Of a stretch of DNA of 64,000 nucleotides, positions 9,106 to 17,554 are shown in pieces. Positions within the stretch are counted from its first letter, which is position 1; each line of letters starts with the position of its first letter. Source of the stretch: Streptococcus iniae (GTDB taxonomy: Bacteria > Bacillota > Bacilli > Lactobacillales > Streptococcaceae); contig NZ_CP132230.1 of NCBI RefSeq assembly GCF_030732225.1, positions 1,917,001 through 1,981,000 on the forward strand, in the 5' to 3' direction. Below the pieces are notes generated by a model. That model searched no databases and had not been told where the DNA came from. It saw nothing but the letters and a program-made list of their open reading frames with translations. The position numbers were made by a program, and so were the translations under genes.

Positions 9106-10401
9106 ATGCTAAAAATTTTATCTCAAAAGCACATTGAAAGACGTCAAAGAATTATTATTGCAGCCATCACAATTGCTCTAGCTGCCCAAATTTACATTCC
9201 AGTGATTACAGATGGTTTTATTTTGACCCTATCACTTTTTATTTTGCCAGTTTTTTTGTACTTCAATGATGATGTCAACCCCTTTCAAATTTGCCTTGGC
9301 ATCGCTATGGTTTCTCCTATTTTTAGAGGGCTCATTTTAATCAGTATTGGAGATGCCTCTCTGGCAAAAACCTTTGAATTTGTCTTTACGGATATGGTCT
9401 TTTACCTCTGCTATGGAACAGCTTATTATTTTCTTTATTGGAGACGCCCCTACGGTAACAAGGGAACCTTCTTTTTGACCATTATTATTTGCGACTACAT
9501 TTCAAACCTTGTTGAAATCAGTCTTTTACTTAACTTTAAACATTACAGTGTCACTGTTTTTCAAATTCTCTTTTTGGCAGCTCTTGCCAGAGCCTTTATC
9601 AGCTGTGCCTTATCTTATTGTTATAGTTACCTTAGTTTATTACTTTTGAAAGACTACCATGAACAACGCTATTATTATTTTATTTGGTCAACTTCTGCCG
9701 TAAAAAGTGAAGTTTATTTCATGCAAAAAAACATTCTTGAGATTGAAAACATTATGAAAAACGCCTATCTTCTCAATAAAGAATTGGAACACCATCACTT
9801 ACAACCCGAATTTCAACACCTTTCTTTAGACATTGCGCGCGACGTCCATGAAATCAAAAAAGACTACCAAAATGTCATCAAAGGCCTAGGCACTTATTTT
9901 AGTGTTGAAAATGAATCGAGCATGCTTTTAAAAGACATTTTTAGAATTGCATTATCCTACGTTCGAAGTTTGATTAAAGCCCATCAGCAAGATATTATTA
10001 TCACCGAAAATATCCAAAGCACGCTAACCGTCTCAAATTACTATTTTTTATTGACCGTTATTTCTAACATTGTTTTAAATGCTGTTGAAGCTATCGGCAA
10101 TCAAAAAAAGGGCACCATCACAGTTGTCACACAAGAATGCGATGGTAGCCTTAAAATCATTATCAGTGATAATGGCCCAGGGATTTCAGATAAGATAAAA
10201 GAGCACATTTTCAAACCTGGTTTTTCCACTAAATTTGATGCTAACGGGGATATTTATAGAGGGATTGGTTTGTCAAATGTCAAAGTGATTGTCCAAGAAC
10301 AATTCCACGGTGATATTACTTGCTCAGATAATACTCCTAAAGGAGCCGTTTTTACAATCAGTCTTAACAAACAGTTACTAATGACAGAGGTAATGAAATG
10401 A
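9106..10401 (+). CDS. GlnK/YcbA-like sensor histidine kinase
   Basis: Membrane sensor kinase of 431 residues. Residues about 15-185 form five or six membrane helices with little extracellular sequence. The dimerisation/phosphoacceptor segment is RDVHEIKKDYQNVIKG with His248. The ATPase domain has an N-box (NIVLNAVEAIG), G1 (DNGPGIS) and G2 (RGIGLSNVK). It overlaps the next gene by four bases (ATGA), so kinase and regulator are translationally coupled. The partner has a YcbB/GlnL-type output domain, which in Bacillus responds to glutamine. The ligand here is unknown, but divergence from arcB suggests control of the arc-type genes. Confidence 0.85.
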   Translation: MLKILSQKHIERRQRIIIAAITIALAAQIYIPVITDGFILTLSLFILPVFLYFNDDVNPFQICLGIAMVSPIFRGLILISIGDASLAKTFEFVFTDMVFYLCYGTAYYFLYWRRPYGNKGTFFLTIIICDYISNLVEISLLLNFKHYSVTVFQILFLAALARAFISCALSYCYSYLSLLLLKDYHEQRYYYFIWSTSAVKSEVYFMQKNILEIENIMKNAYLLNKELEHHHLQPEFQHLSLDIARDVHEIKKDYQNVIKGLGTYFSVENESSMLLKDIFRIALSYVRSLIKAHQQDIIITENIQSTLTVSNYYFLLTVISNIVLNAVEAIGNQKKGTITVVTQECDGSLKIIISDNGPGISDKIKEHIFKPGFSTKFDANGDIYRGIGLSNVKVIVQEQFHGDITCSDNTPKGAVFTISLNKQLLMTEVMK

Positions 10402-11246
10402 AATTTTACATCATTGATGATAACCCTTCAATGACTATGGTTTTACAAGATATTATTGAAGAGGACTTTAACCATACCGTAACAAAAACATGCAACGACT
10501 CATTAGTTGCTTATAAGGATCTTTTAGTTGTTGATGTTGATATTGTTTTAATTGACTTATTAATGCCAAACTTGGATGGCGTTTCCTTGGTTGAAAAAAT
10601 CCATAAACAGCGCCCTAAACTGAAATTTATTATGATTTCTCAAGTTAATGACACCACACTCAGGCAAAATGCATACAATGCTGGCATTGAATTTTTCATT
10701 AGCAAACCCATTAACATTGTTGAAGTCAGGTCAGTCGTCCAAAAAGTGACCGAGTCCATTGAAATGGAAGCTAAACTACACTTAATCCAAGAGTTACTTG
10801 GCCCTCAACTAGCCCAGCAAACTCAAGAAGATATCCACACGCGTCAATTGGAAAAAATCCGCTTAATCCTCAGTTACTTGGGCATTACAGCCGATGCCGG
10901 CTATGCTGACATTTTGAGCATTTGCAAGGTGATGCTAAGCCACAATCTGCTCTTTGAACAACTTGATTTCACCAAATACCTCTCACTTGATGCTCACGCC
11001 CAAAAAATCATGCTACAAAGGGTCAGAAGAGCTGTCAAGAAAGCTCTGATTAATACGGCGCATTTGTGCATTGATGACTTTGAAAATGATATCACCCTCC
11101 AATACGCCAAATCCCTCTTTGGTTATCAAAACATCCACTTAGAAATACAAGTTATTCAAGAAAATCGTTTCCAAGGTGGCAAAATTTCCTTACGGCAATT
11201 TTTTGATGAGCTCTTAGTTCAAAGCCACAATGCCTTATATACCTAA
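10398..11246 (+). CDS. GlnL/YcbB-like response regulator
   Basis: It has an N-terminal receiver domain (residues 1-120) with the acidic pair IDD, phospho-acceptor Asp53 in LIDLLMPNLDG and the conserved Lys in FISKPIN. A linker follows, then a C-terminal YcbB-type output domain (about 150-280) rather than a standard winged helix. The same architecture is found in B. subtilis GlnL. It is the last gene of the kinase-regulator unit and ends at a convergent terminator with ksgA. Likely targets are its own promoter and the divergent arcB unit, where three 10-bp repeats lie. That regulatory link is inference from position. Confidence 0.82.
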   Translation: MKFYIIDDNPSMTMVLQDIIEEDFNHTVTKTCNDSLVAYKDLLVVDVDIVLIDLLMPNLDGVSLVEKIHKQRPKLKFIMISQVNDTTLRQNAYNAGIEFFISKPINIVEVRSVVQKVTESIEMEAKLHLIQELLGPQLAQQTQEDIHTRQLEKIRLILSYLGITADAGYADILSICKVMLSHNLLFEQLDFTKYLSLDAHAQKIMLQRVRRAVKKALINTAHLCIDDFENDITLQYAKSLFGYQNIHLEIQVIQENRFQGGKISLRQFFDELLVQSHNALYT

Positions 11247-11250
11247 ACAC

Positions 11251-11290
11251 AAAAACACGTCATTACCTAAAGGTAATAACGCGTTTTTTT
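11251..11290. terminator. Convergent terminator between response regulator and ksgA
   Basis: A long hairpin (AAAACACGTCATTACCT / AGGTAATAACGCGTTTT, two mismatches) with T-runs on both sides serves both converging genes. It overlaps the ksgA stop region by two bases. Confidence 0.8.
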
Positions 11291-12161
11291 ATAAACCTTC
11301 TGCTTTAAAGGCGTCTGCTAAGCGACCATAATCTTCAATGGTTAAGGCTTCACCACGGATAGACGGTTTAATGGCAGCATTTTCTAAACCAGCTTCTAGC
11401 TTAGCCTTGATCTCATCTGTTTTACCAAAATGACTGGTTAAATTATTCCAAAGGGTTTTGCGACGATGAACAAAGCCAACTTTTGCTAAACGAAAGAAGA
11501 AATCTTCATCTTGCACACGAACAAGTGGTTCAGGGCGTCTCACCATTTTTAGAATAGCTGAATCTACATTAGGTGCTGGAACAAACACCGTCCTTGGAAC
11601 AATAAAAGCAACCTTAGCAGTCATATAATATTGAACAGCAATTGATAAACTGCCATAAGCTTTCGTATTTGGCTGCGCTGAAATGCGGTCAGCAACTTCT
11701 TTTTGCATCATGACAACAAATTCTTGGAATGGAATTTTGCTCTCAATCAAATGCATGAGGATTGGCGTTGTGATGTAATAAGGAAGGTTTGCCACAACCT
11801 TAATCGGCAATTCTGGATTTTTAAAAGACTTTATTTGTGTTTGCAAATCAGCTTTTAAAATATCTTGATTGACAACTTGGACATTATCGAAATCCCTTAA
11901 GGTATCTGCCAAAATCGGAACAAGACGGTCATCGATTTCAAACGCCATTACTTCTGCAGCATTTTCTGCTAGAAATTCTGTTAAGGCCCCTATCCCAGGA
12001 CCAATTTCAATAACATTTACACCCTTGTCAATCTCAGCTGTGTCTACAATCTTCTGTAAGATATTGGTATCTGTCAAGAAATTTTGACCAAAGGATTTTT
12101 TAAAGGTAAAACCATGACGATCTAGGATGGCTCTGGTTACACTGTAGTCTGCAATTCTCAT
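11289..12161 (-). CDS. ksgA: 16S rRNA (A1518/A1519) dimethyltransferase KsgA
   Basis: Dimethylates two adjacent adenines near the 3' end of 16S rRNA during 30S assembly. It has a Rossmann SAM-binding motif ([13 protein letters not shown], near residue 52), the N-terminal FGQNFLTD, the catalytic [11 protein letters not shown] (near 128) and the C-terminal helical domain with [10 protein letters not shown]. The 290-residue length is typical. It lies downstream of rnmV with a 36-base gap, matching the conserved tatD-rnmV-ksgA order. Confidence 0.97.
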   Translation of the reverse strand: MRIADYSVTRAILDRHGFTFKKSFGQNFLTDTNILQKIVDTAEIDKGVNVIEIGPGIGALTEFLAENAAEVMAFEIDDRLVPILADTLRDFDNVQVVNQDILKADLQTQIKSFKNPELPIKVVANLPYYITTPILMHLIESKIPFQEFVVMMQKEVADRISAQPNTKAYGSLSIAVQYYMTAKVAFIVPRTVFVPAPNVDSAILKMVRRPEPLVRVQDEDFFFRLAKVGFVHRRKTLWNNLTSHFGKTDEIKAKLEAGLENAAIKPSIRGEALTIEDYGRLADAFKAEGL

Positions 12162-12197
12162 TTTTTCTCTTTCTTTACCCTCAAATAGGGCCTAATG

Positions 12198-12767
12198 TTA
12201 GTTATGATATTCAGCCATTGCTGTTTCAACTTGGGCTAAGCTAATGCCAAAGAGTTCCAAGCGTTTTAGGAGTTGTTTCCCATTAGAATAGCCAATTCTT
12301 AAGCTATCTCCTAGGTATTCACGGCGTTTTCGGCTATCTTTTCCTAAAGTCAGTCCTAGGCGACTCAAGTCAGCTAGACTAATGTCAAACTGATTATCAT
12401 CCTCATAAGCCTGAGTCACTTTAGACAAAGCTTTTTGTAAATCTTCAAAGGAAGCATGTTCAACACCTAGTGAGCGGCCTTTTGATTTCGACCCTGGAAC
12501 TGCTTCATCCCTTTTTAAAAAGGCATGTCTGACAGTTGGAACAGCTGCCATGATTAATTTGCGGATGCGTTCTCCATTATAATCTGGATCTGTAAAAACA
12601 ATGACTCCTCGCAAATGATGAAGCCGCTCAATTCTCTCCAAATCATCGTCATTAATGGCCGAGCCCCTCGTTTCGTAGGTATCCACTTCATAAAAACGGC
12701 GTATATTAGCCGTATCATCTTTGCCCTCAACGACAAGCACTTCTTGAATCTTAATTTTTTTAGTCAA
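12198..12767 (-). CDS. rnmV: Ribonuclease M5 (5S rRNA maturation)
   Basis: Toprim-domain nuclease that processes 5S rRNA precursors. The Toprim motifs are VVEGKDDT near the N-terminus and FTDPDYNGERIR near residue 60. A C-terminal domain carries GRSLGVEHASFEDL and the terminal RLELFGISL. The first ATG (12786-12788) would lie well inside tatD. The TTG at 12765-12767 fits the family N-terminus and has an AAGGA nine bases upstream, so I prefer it. Either way it overlaps the end of tatD, implying coupling. Confidence 0.9.
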   Translation of the reverse strand: MTKKIKIQEVLVVEGKDDTANIRRFYEVDTYETRGSAINDDDLERIERLHHLRGVIVFTDPDYNGERIRKLIMAAVPTVRHAFLKRDEAVPGSKSKGRSLGVEHASFEDLQKALSKVTQAYEDDNQFDISLADLSRLGLTLGKDSRKRREYLGDSLRIGYSNGKQLLKRLELFGISLAQVETAMAEYHN

Positions 12768-13533
12768 GTTTAAAAATCCTTCTTGCATTGTTACTTGTAG
12801 CCTGAGCCACTTCTTCGACGGAGAGTCCTCTTAACTCAGCAATCTTATCCACCACATAGCGGGTATAGGCTGTGCGATTTTCTCGTCCTCGCTTTGGTAC
12901 TGGAGCAAGGTATGGGGCATCTGTTTCTACCAAGATTTTATCTAGGGGTAATTGCTGCGCTGCTTCTTGAATATCTGTTGCTTTTTTGAAAGTCACAACT
13001 CCTGAGAAAGAGATTAACATCCCAAGGTCAATAAATTTTTCAGCCATTTCAAGAGAACCAGAGTAAGAATGCATGATTCCTCCTGCCGGACCAACTCCAA
13101 CTTCTTTGATAAGATCATAGGTGTCTTCCAAGGCATCACGGGTATGTACCACAAAAGGAAGCTTGTGGTCTTTTGACACTTGGATTTGCCGTTTGAAAAC
13201 CTCAATTTGAACTTCTTTAGGGTCTTCCATCCAATAATAATCCAATCCAATTTCACCTAAGGCAATGACTTTAGGATGGTTAAGGTGAGAAATAATCATG
13301 TCTTCAACATCTTGGGTGTAGGCACCAGCCTCAGTTGGGTGCCATCCTATGGTCGCATAAACCTCAGGGTAGGTTTCAGCTAACTGCAAAGCGCCAGCTA
13401 TTGTCTTGCTATCAAAACCAACCACATTGTGATAGGCTACTCCCATTTCTTTTGCAAGGGCTAATTCCTCATCTTCTTTGCCTATAAAATTGTCCACATT
13501 GAGGTGGGTGTGGGTGTCAAAAATACTAATCAT
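12760..13533 (-). CDS. tatD: TatD-family metal-dependent DNase
   Basis: TIM-barrel metallohydrolase with the N-terminal metal site DTHTHL, the glutamate in ALGEIGLDYYW (near residue 94), VHTRDA, the histidine in MHSYSG and the catalytic aspartate in ETDAPYLAP (near 205). The 257-residue length is standard. The family has 3'-5' exonuclease activity and is linked to DNA repair and clearance of damaged DNA. It is the first gene of the tatD-rnmV-ksgA unit. Confidence 0.93.
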   Translation of the reverse strand: MISIFDTHTHLNVDNFIGKEDEELALAKEMGVAYHNVVGFDSKTIAGALQLAETYPEVYATIGWHPTEAGAYTQDVEDMIISHLNHPKVIALGEIGLDYYWMEDPKEVQIEVFKRQIQVSKDHKLPFVVHTRDALEDTYDLIKEVGVGPAGGIMHSYSGSLEMAEKFIDLGMLISFSGVVTFKKATDIQEAAQQLPLDKILVETDAPYLAPVPKRGRENRTAYTRYVVDKIAELRGLSVEEVAQATSNNARRIFKLD

Positions 13534-13687
13534 ATGGTCCTTTTTCTCAATTTTGCTAGAAGTTCTTGTCTGACTATTATATCACAAGTCAAGTCAGACT
13601 TCATCTATGGCCTTACTGACAATTTTTGTTAAAATTCTGTCAATTTTTATGCTATACTAAATGATAAGGCTTACAAAAGGAGGTAGT

Positions 13688-14500
13688 ATGCGACAAAATT
13701 ATTTAATGGCACAAATCGAAGAAGCTTTACCTGAAATGACCAACCTCGAAAAAGAAATTGCCAACTTTTTTATGACTACTGCGTTAAAAGACGCTGACTT
13801 AACTGCGGCAAAAGTCATTGAACAGTTGCACATTTCTCAAGCAGCTCTAACACGCTTTGCCAAAAAATGCGGTTTTTCAGGCTACCGGGCCTTTTCATTT
13901 GAGTACACAAAAAGCTTACAGGAATCTGAAGATAATTTTCAAACCTTTAATTTGGAGCTAACCAAAAGGGTTCTTATTGATTATGATTCTCTGATTAATA
14001 AAACCTACGACTTGGTTAATGAAGATAAATTACAAGAGCTTGCCAGCTTAATTGATAAATCAGAACGCATCTATTTCTATGGTAAAGGCTCCTCTGGGCT
14101 TGTGGCACAAGAAATGAAGTTACGGTTTATGAGACTTGGTTTAATCTGTGACGCTTATTCTGATACGGATGGTTTTACTTGGGCAAATAGCCTAGTCAAT
14201 CATAATTGTTTGGTCTTTGGTTTCTCCTTATCAGGTAAGACAAAATCAGTTATTAATGCTCTAGAAACAGCAAAATCTCGCGGGGCACATACCGTTTTGT
14301 TGACAACCACAAAAGAGAAATCCAATAGCAACAGCATCGATCACATTATTCATGTTGCTTCTACACGCCAACTCAATTATGGCAATAGAGTATCTCCACA
14401 ATTTCCTCTCTTAATTATGATGGATATTATCTACGCTTACGTTCTAGCTATTGATAAAAAACATAAAGAAATGATTTTCAAAAACACAATCATTGATTAA
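13688..14500 (+). CDS. RpiR/MurR-family regulator of the sialic-acid genes (NanR-like)
   Basis: RpiR-type transcription factor of about 270 residues. It has an N-terminal helix-turn-helix (residues about 5-75, with AAKVIEQLHISQAALTRFAK) and a C-terminal SIS sugar-phosphate-binding domain with FYGKGSSGLVAQE and FSLSGKTKSVINA. I placed the start at the ATG with AAAGGAGG seven bases upstream; an earlier in-frame ATG lies upstream of this ribosome site. Its counterpart in S. pyogenes borders the nan operon. Here an IS element and the streptokinase gene separate it from nanK. The palindrome found at both nanE promoters is a candidate operator. Confidence 0.87.
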   Translation: MRQNYLMAQIEEALPEMTNLEKEIANFFMTTALKDADLTAAKVIEQLHISQAALTRFAKKCGFSGYRAFSFEYTKSLQESEDNFQTFNLELTKRVLIDYDSLINKTYDLVNEDKLQELASLIDKSERIYFYGKGSSGLVAQEMKLRFMRLGLICDAYSDTDGFTWANSLVNHNCLVFGFSLSGKTKSVINALETAKSRGAHTVLLTTTKEKSNSNSIDHIIHVASTRQLNYGNRVSPQFPLLIMMDIIYAYVLAIDKKHKEMIFKNTIID

Positions 14501-14573
14501 AAAAGCTTTAGAAAAAATCTGAACTGCACCCCAAAAGTTAGACACAAAATCTAACAGTTGGGGTGTTTTTCTT

Positions 14574-15089
14574 ATGAAATTAAGTTATGAAGATAAACTA
14601 GAAATATATGAGCTGAAAAAGAGCGGCGTGTCGTGGACCAATCTTAGCCAGACATACAAGGTAACCATTGCCAATCTCACATACATGATAAAACTCATGG
14701 ATCGGTATGGCTTAGAAATCGTTGAAAAAGGTAAAAATAGGTATTATTCACTCGAATTAAAGCAGGAAATGATAGATAAAGTCTTGATTCATGGTTGCTC
14801 TCAACTCTCAGTTTCTCTTGATTATACCTTGCCAAATCGAGGGATGCTCCCAAATTGGATAGCGCAATACAAGAAAAACGGTTATACTATTCTTGAAAAA
14901 CCAAGAGGGAGACCTGCTAAGATGGGACGAAAGCCTAAGAAAAAGCTAGAAGAGATGACTGAATTGGAACGTCTTCAGAAAGAATTAGAATACTTAAGAG
15001 CGGAGAATGCTGTGCTAAAAAAGCTGAGAGAATACCGCTTGAGGGACGAAGCAAAGCTCAAAGAGCAACAGAAATCATTCAAGCATTAA
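14574..15089 (+). CDS. IS3-family transposase OrfA
   Basis: DNA-binding part of the transposase. It has two helix-turn-helix modules ([19 protein letters not shown] and a second near residue 65), a basic [15 protein letters not shown] stretch, and a C-terminal leucine-zipper-like helix ([22 protein letters not shown]). The heptamer A-AAA-AAG at 15017-15023 is in the right phase for -1 ribosomal frameshifting into OrfB, giving the OrfAB transposase. Length of 171 residues is typical for IS150-group OrfA. Confidence 0.88.
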   Translation: MKLSYEDKLEIYELKKSGVSWTNLSQTYKVTIANLTYMIKLMDRYGLEIVEKGKNRYYSLELKQEMIDKVLIHGCSQLSVSLDYTLPNRGMLPNWIAQYKKNGYTILEKPRGRPAKMGRKPKKKLEEMTELERLQKELEYLRAENAVLKKLREYRLRDEAKLKEQQKSFKH

Positions 15090-15157
15090 CGAATCGGTTT
15101 TCCCTAGAGACGCTACTTGAAATCCTTGATTTACCGCGCTCCACCTATTACTATCAA

Positions 15158-15916
15158 GTGAAGCGACTAGCTCAAGGAGATAAGGATATAGAACTAAAGA
15201 ATTTGATTCGAGAGATTTATGATGAACATAAAGGAAACTATGGCTATCGTCGGATTTATTTAGAACTCAGAAATCGAGGATTCCTCATCAATCACAAAAA
15301 GGTGCAACGCTTGATGACAGTTATGGGCTTAGCGGCTCGCATTCGTCGTAAGCGCAAGTACTCTTCTTACAAAGGTGAGGTTGGTAAGAAGGCTGATAAT
15401 CTGATTAAACGTCAATTCGAAGGTTCTAAACCCTATGAGAAGTGTTATACCGATGTGACAGAGTTTGCCTTACCTGAAGGGAAGCTTTATCTATCGCCAG
15501 TTTTTGATGGCTATAACTGTGAGATTATTGACTTTACCTTATCTCGCTCGCCTGACTTGAAACAGGTTCAAACGATGCTTGAGAAGGCTTTTCCAGCGGA
15601 TTCATACAGTGGAACTATTCTCCACAGCGACCAAGGGTGGCAGTACCAGCACCAGTCTTACCATCAGTTTTTGGAAACCAAAGGGATTCGTCCCTCTATG
15701 TCTCGAAAGGGAAATAGTCCAGATAATGGGATGATGGAATCCTTCTTTGGCATTCTCAAATCGGAGATGTTCTATGGACTTGAGAAGTCTTACAAAACCC
15801 TTGATGAGCTTGAACAAGCTATCACAGATTACATTTTTTACTACAACAACAAACGAATCAAAGCAAAACTAAAAGGACTTAGTCCTGTTCAATACAGAAC
15901 CAAATCCTTGCAATAA
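15158..15916 (+). CDS. IS3-family transposase OrfB (DDE integrase domain)
   Basis: Catalytic part of the transposase. An HTH_21-like segment (YGYRRIYLELRNRGF) is followed by an rve-type DDE core: Asp in CYTDVTEFAL, Asp in ILHSDQGWQYQH and Glu in NGMMESFFGILK, all intact. The open frame continues upstream of the first ATG to the slippery site near 15020, so the natural product is probably an OrfAB fusion rather than an independent start. No internal stop was seen, so the element may be active. Confidence 0.9.
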   Translation: MKRLAQGDKDIELKNLIREIYDEHKGNYGYRRIYLELRNRGFLINHKKVQRLMTVMGLAARIRRKRKYSSYKGEVGKKADNLIKRQFEGSKPYEKCYTDVTEFALPEGKLYLSPVFDGYNCEIIDFTLSRSPDLKQVQTMLEKAFPADSYSGTILHSDQGWQYQHQSYHQFLETKGIRPSMSRKGNSPDNGMMESFFGILKSEMFYGLEKSYKTLDELEQAITDYIFYYNNKRIKAKLKGLSPVQYRTKSLQ

Positions 15917-16130
15917 TTAATTGTCCAACTTCTGGGGGTCAGTACAATCTAAGGCTTTTTTGCTACTTGTTTTCTTCTCTTTTAAAGTAAAACTTGGCTC
16001 TTTCCTCACCTAAATAACACTTGATACTTTTTTCACAAATTAGCAAATCATTTTTTTTGAAAATACAAATTTTTTGGTTAGTAATTATATTAGGCATCTT
16101 TTAAACTTTGGTTAGGAGGAATTAAAATTT

Positions 16131-17381
16131 ATGAAAATTTTTAGGATAACGTTAACATCTTTTATTGTCTTTTTATCTCTACTAATGAGCTTTCAGGCAG
16201 TATCTGCACACTCTTATAATAATAGGGCAAACAATAGGGACTTTAGACGCTATAAAATCGCTGGTAATGTTGATGGAAGCGAGTCAAGTCGGGATGAAGA
16301 AAGTCCGGGACGTTTTGTTTCAATCAATGTTCAGGCTGAAGTCATCCACTCGAATGGTCATAGGGAATCATTCAATTTGGAAACAACAGACGTTGATTTA
16401 CCACATCGCTATGTCAGCAAAGAAGAGTTGTTGGAACGCATTATGATTAAAGTCAATATTGCACGCCCAAAACAACGGTATGAGGTCTACGACACTGGTC
16501 ATTTACACTTCCTTGATAGATATGGTTATCAGCTACAAGCAAATAGTAACGGCCAACTTGATTTGTTAATAGACGATCCATTTTCAAAAGTTGGCAATAA
16601 TGAGGATTACAACTACCCTAACCACACCCGTAAGTTTAGATTAGAAGGTAAAATCATTCTGAAAGAAAAAGATTTTACCATTACAGATCCAGCAACTACA
16701 GTTGATTTTCGTCACACCATCACCGTAACCAGTGAAGACATGTACGGCAATAGACAAACTCTCGGTAACCCTTTAAATATTGAAGACGTGACACACTACA
16801 AGGTCGGCGATAACATTTCAAGTCAAACATTATCTGCCCACGCTCAGAAAATTCTGGATGAAACCATTAACCGAGATGAGTCTGATCCTTATAAAATTGT
16901 GCGCAGAGACCAAGCCTACTTGATCATGGATGGTGAATCAGATGACCGTCGTCAAGATTTTCACGTTTACGATGGTCAAGAAGGATTTTTCAACCATGTT
17001 ATCAGACCACGTCAAAAACAAGACGTTTATGATTATTCAAGAAAAGATTATGTGTCAAAAAACAGCGACAGCTTGTCTGAAAACTACACTGTGGTAAGAG
17101 AAAGCCAACTTCCTTATTGGGGATATAAAGCTCAAAAAGCACGTCAAGACTTTAACGTCTACTACTACAACAAGTCAACATTATTATATAGTGAAACAAT
17201 TTCTGATAGTAACATCTTAGCACAATTACAAGCAAAAGATGGTCAAAATTACCGTGTCGAAAAAACTACTTTTGATGACCAAAATAACCTAATCGTTATC
17301 ATGCAAGAGTCTGCTGTTGAAAAAGCAGCATTGGACCAAGAACGAGTTGACTATTTCTACTTCATTCAGCAATTAAACTAA
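16131..17381 (+). CDS. ska: Streptokinase-type plasminogen activator, secreted
   Basis: Secreted 416-residue protein with a signal peptide (hydrophobic core TLTSFIVFLSLLMSF, cleavage predicted after AVSA). The mature part shows three streptokinase-like beta-grasp domains: alpha (about 40-165, KEELLERIMIKVN and FLDRYGYQL), beta (about 168-300, TVDFRHTITVTS, KVGDNISSQTLSAHAQKIL) and gamma (about 340-405, QDFNVYYYNKSTLLYSETI). These line up in order with group C streptokinase but are clearly divergent. It could be closer to the S. uberis-type activators. The mature N-terminus lacks the Ile-Ala-Gly that streptokinase inserts into plasmin(ogen). AGGAGGA precedes the ATG. It is convergent with nanK and directly follows an IS element, suggesting an acquired position. 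Confidence 0.82.
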   Translation: MKIFRITLTSFIVFLSLLMSFQAVSAHSYNNRANNRDFRRYKIAGNVDGSESSRDEESPGRFVSINVQAEVIHSNGHRESFNLETTDVDLPHRYVSKEELLERIMIKVNIARPKQRYEVYDTGHLHFLDRYGYQLQANSNGQLDLLIDDPFSKVGNNEDYNYPNHTRKFRLEGKIILKEKDFTITDPATTVDFRHTITVTSEDMYGNRQTLGNPLNIEDVTHYKVGDNISSQTLSAHAQKILDETINRDESDPYKIVRRDQAYLIMDGESDDRRQDFHVYDGQEGFFNHVIRPRQKQDVYDYSRKDYVSKNSDSLSENYTVVRESQLPYWGYKAQKARQDFNVYYYNKSTLLYSETISDSNILAQLQAKDGQNYRVEKTTFDDQNNLIVIMQESAVEKAALDQERVDYFYFIQQLN

Positions 17382-17456
17382 GCAAAAAGAGTCCTGAACA
17401 AAGAGATTTCTATTTTAGCAATACTTCTTGATCAAGCTCTATGAACTACTATAGGC

Positions 17457-17517
17457 ATAAAAAGGCGAATAAGACTGGCTTTCTGTAACTCAGAATTCCA
17501 ATCTTATTCGTTTTTTC
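17457..17517. terminator. Convergent terminator between ska and nanK
   Basis: The hairpin arms GCGAATAAGACTGG and CCAATCTTATTCG (one mismatch) are followed by T6 on the plus strand. An A-run on the other side lets it serve nanK too. Confidence 0.75.
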
Positions 17518-17554
17518 TATTTAGTGTTGGACTTTTAAGAAAAACTCATTTTCT

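Larger units (their letters stand above)
14523..15943 (+). mobile_element. IS3-family insertion sequence (IS150 group), apparently intact
   Basis: About 1.42 kb, bounded by imperfect inverted repeats: ACTGCACCCCAAAAGTTAGACA on the left and TGTCCAACTTCTGGGGGTCAGT on the right. The ends share CTG-ACCCC-AAGTT-GACA when inverted. It carries two overlapping transposase frames with a programmed frameshift site. No convincing target duplication is visible. It sits between the nan regulator and the streptokinase-like gene. Confidence 0.85.
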
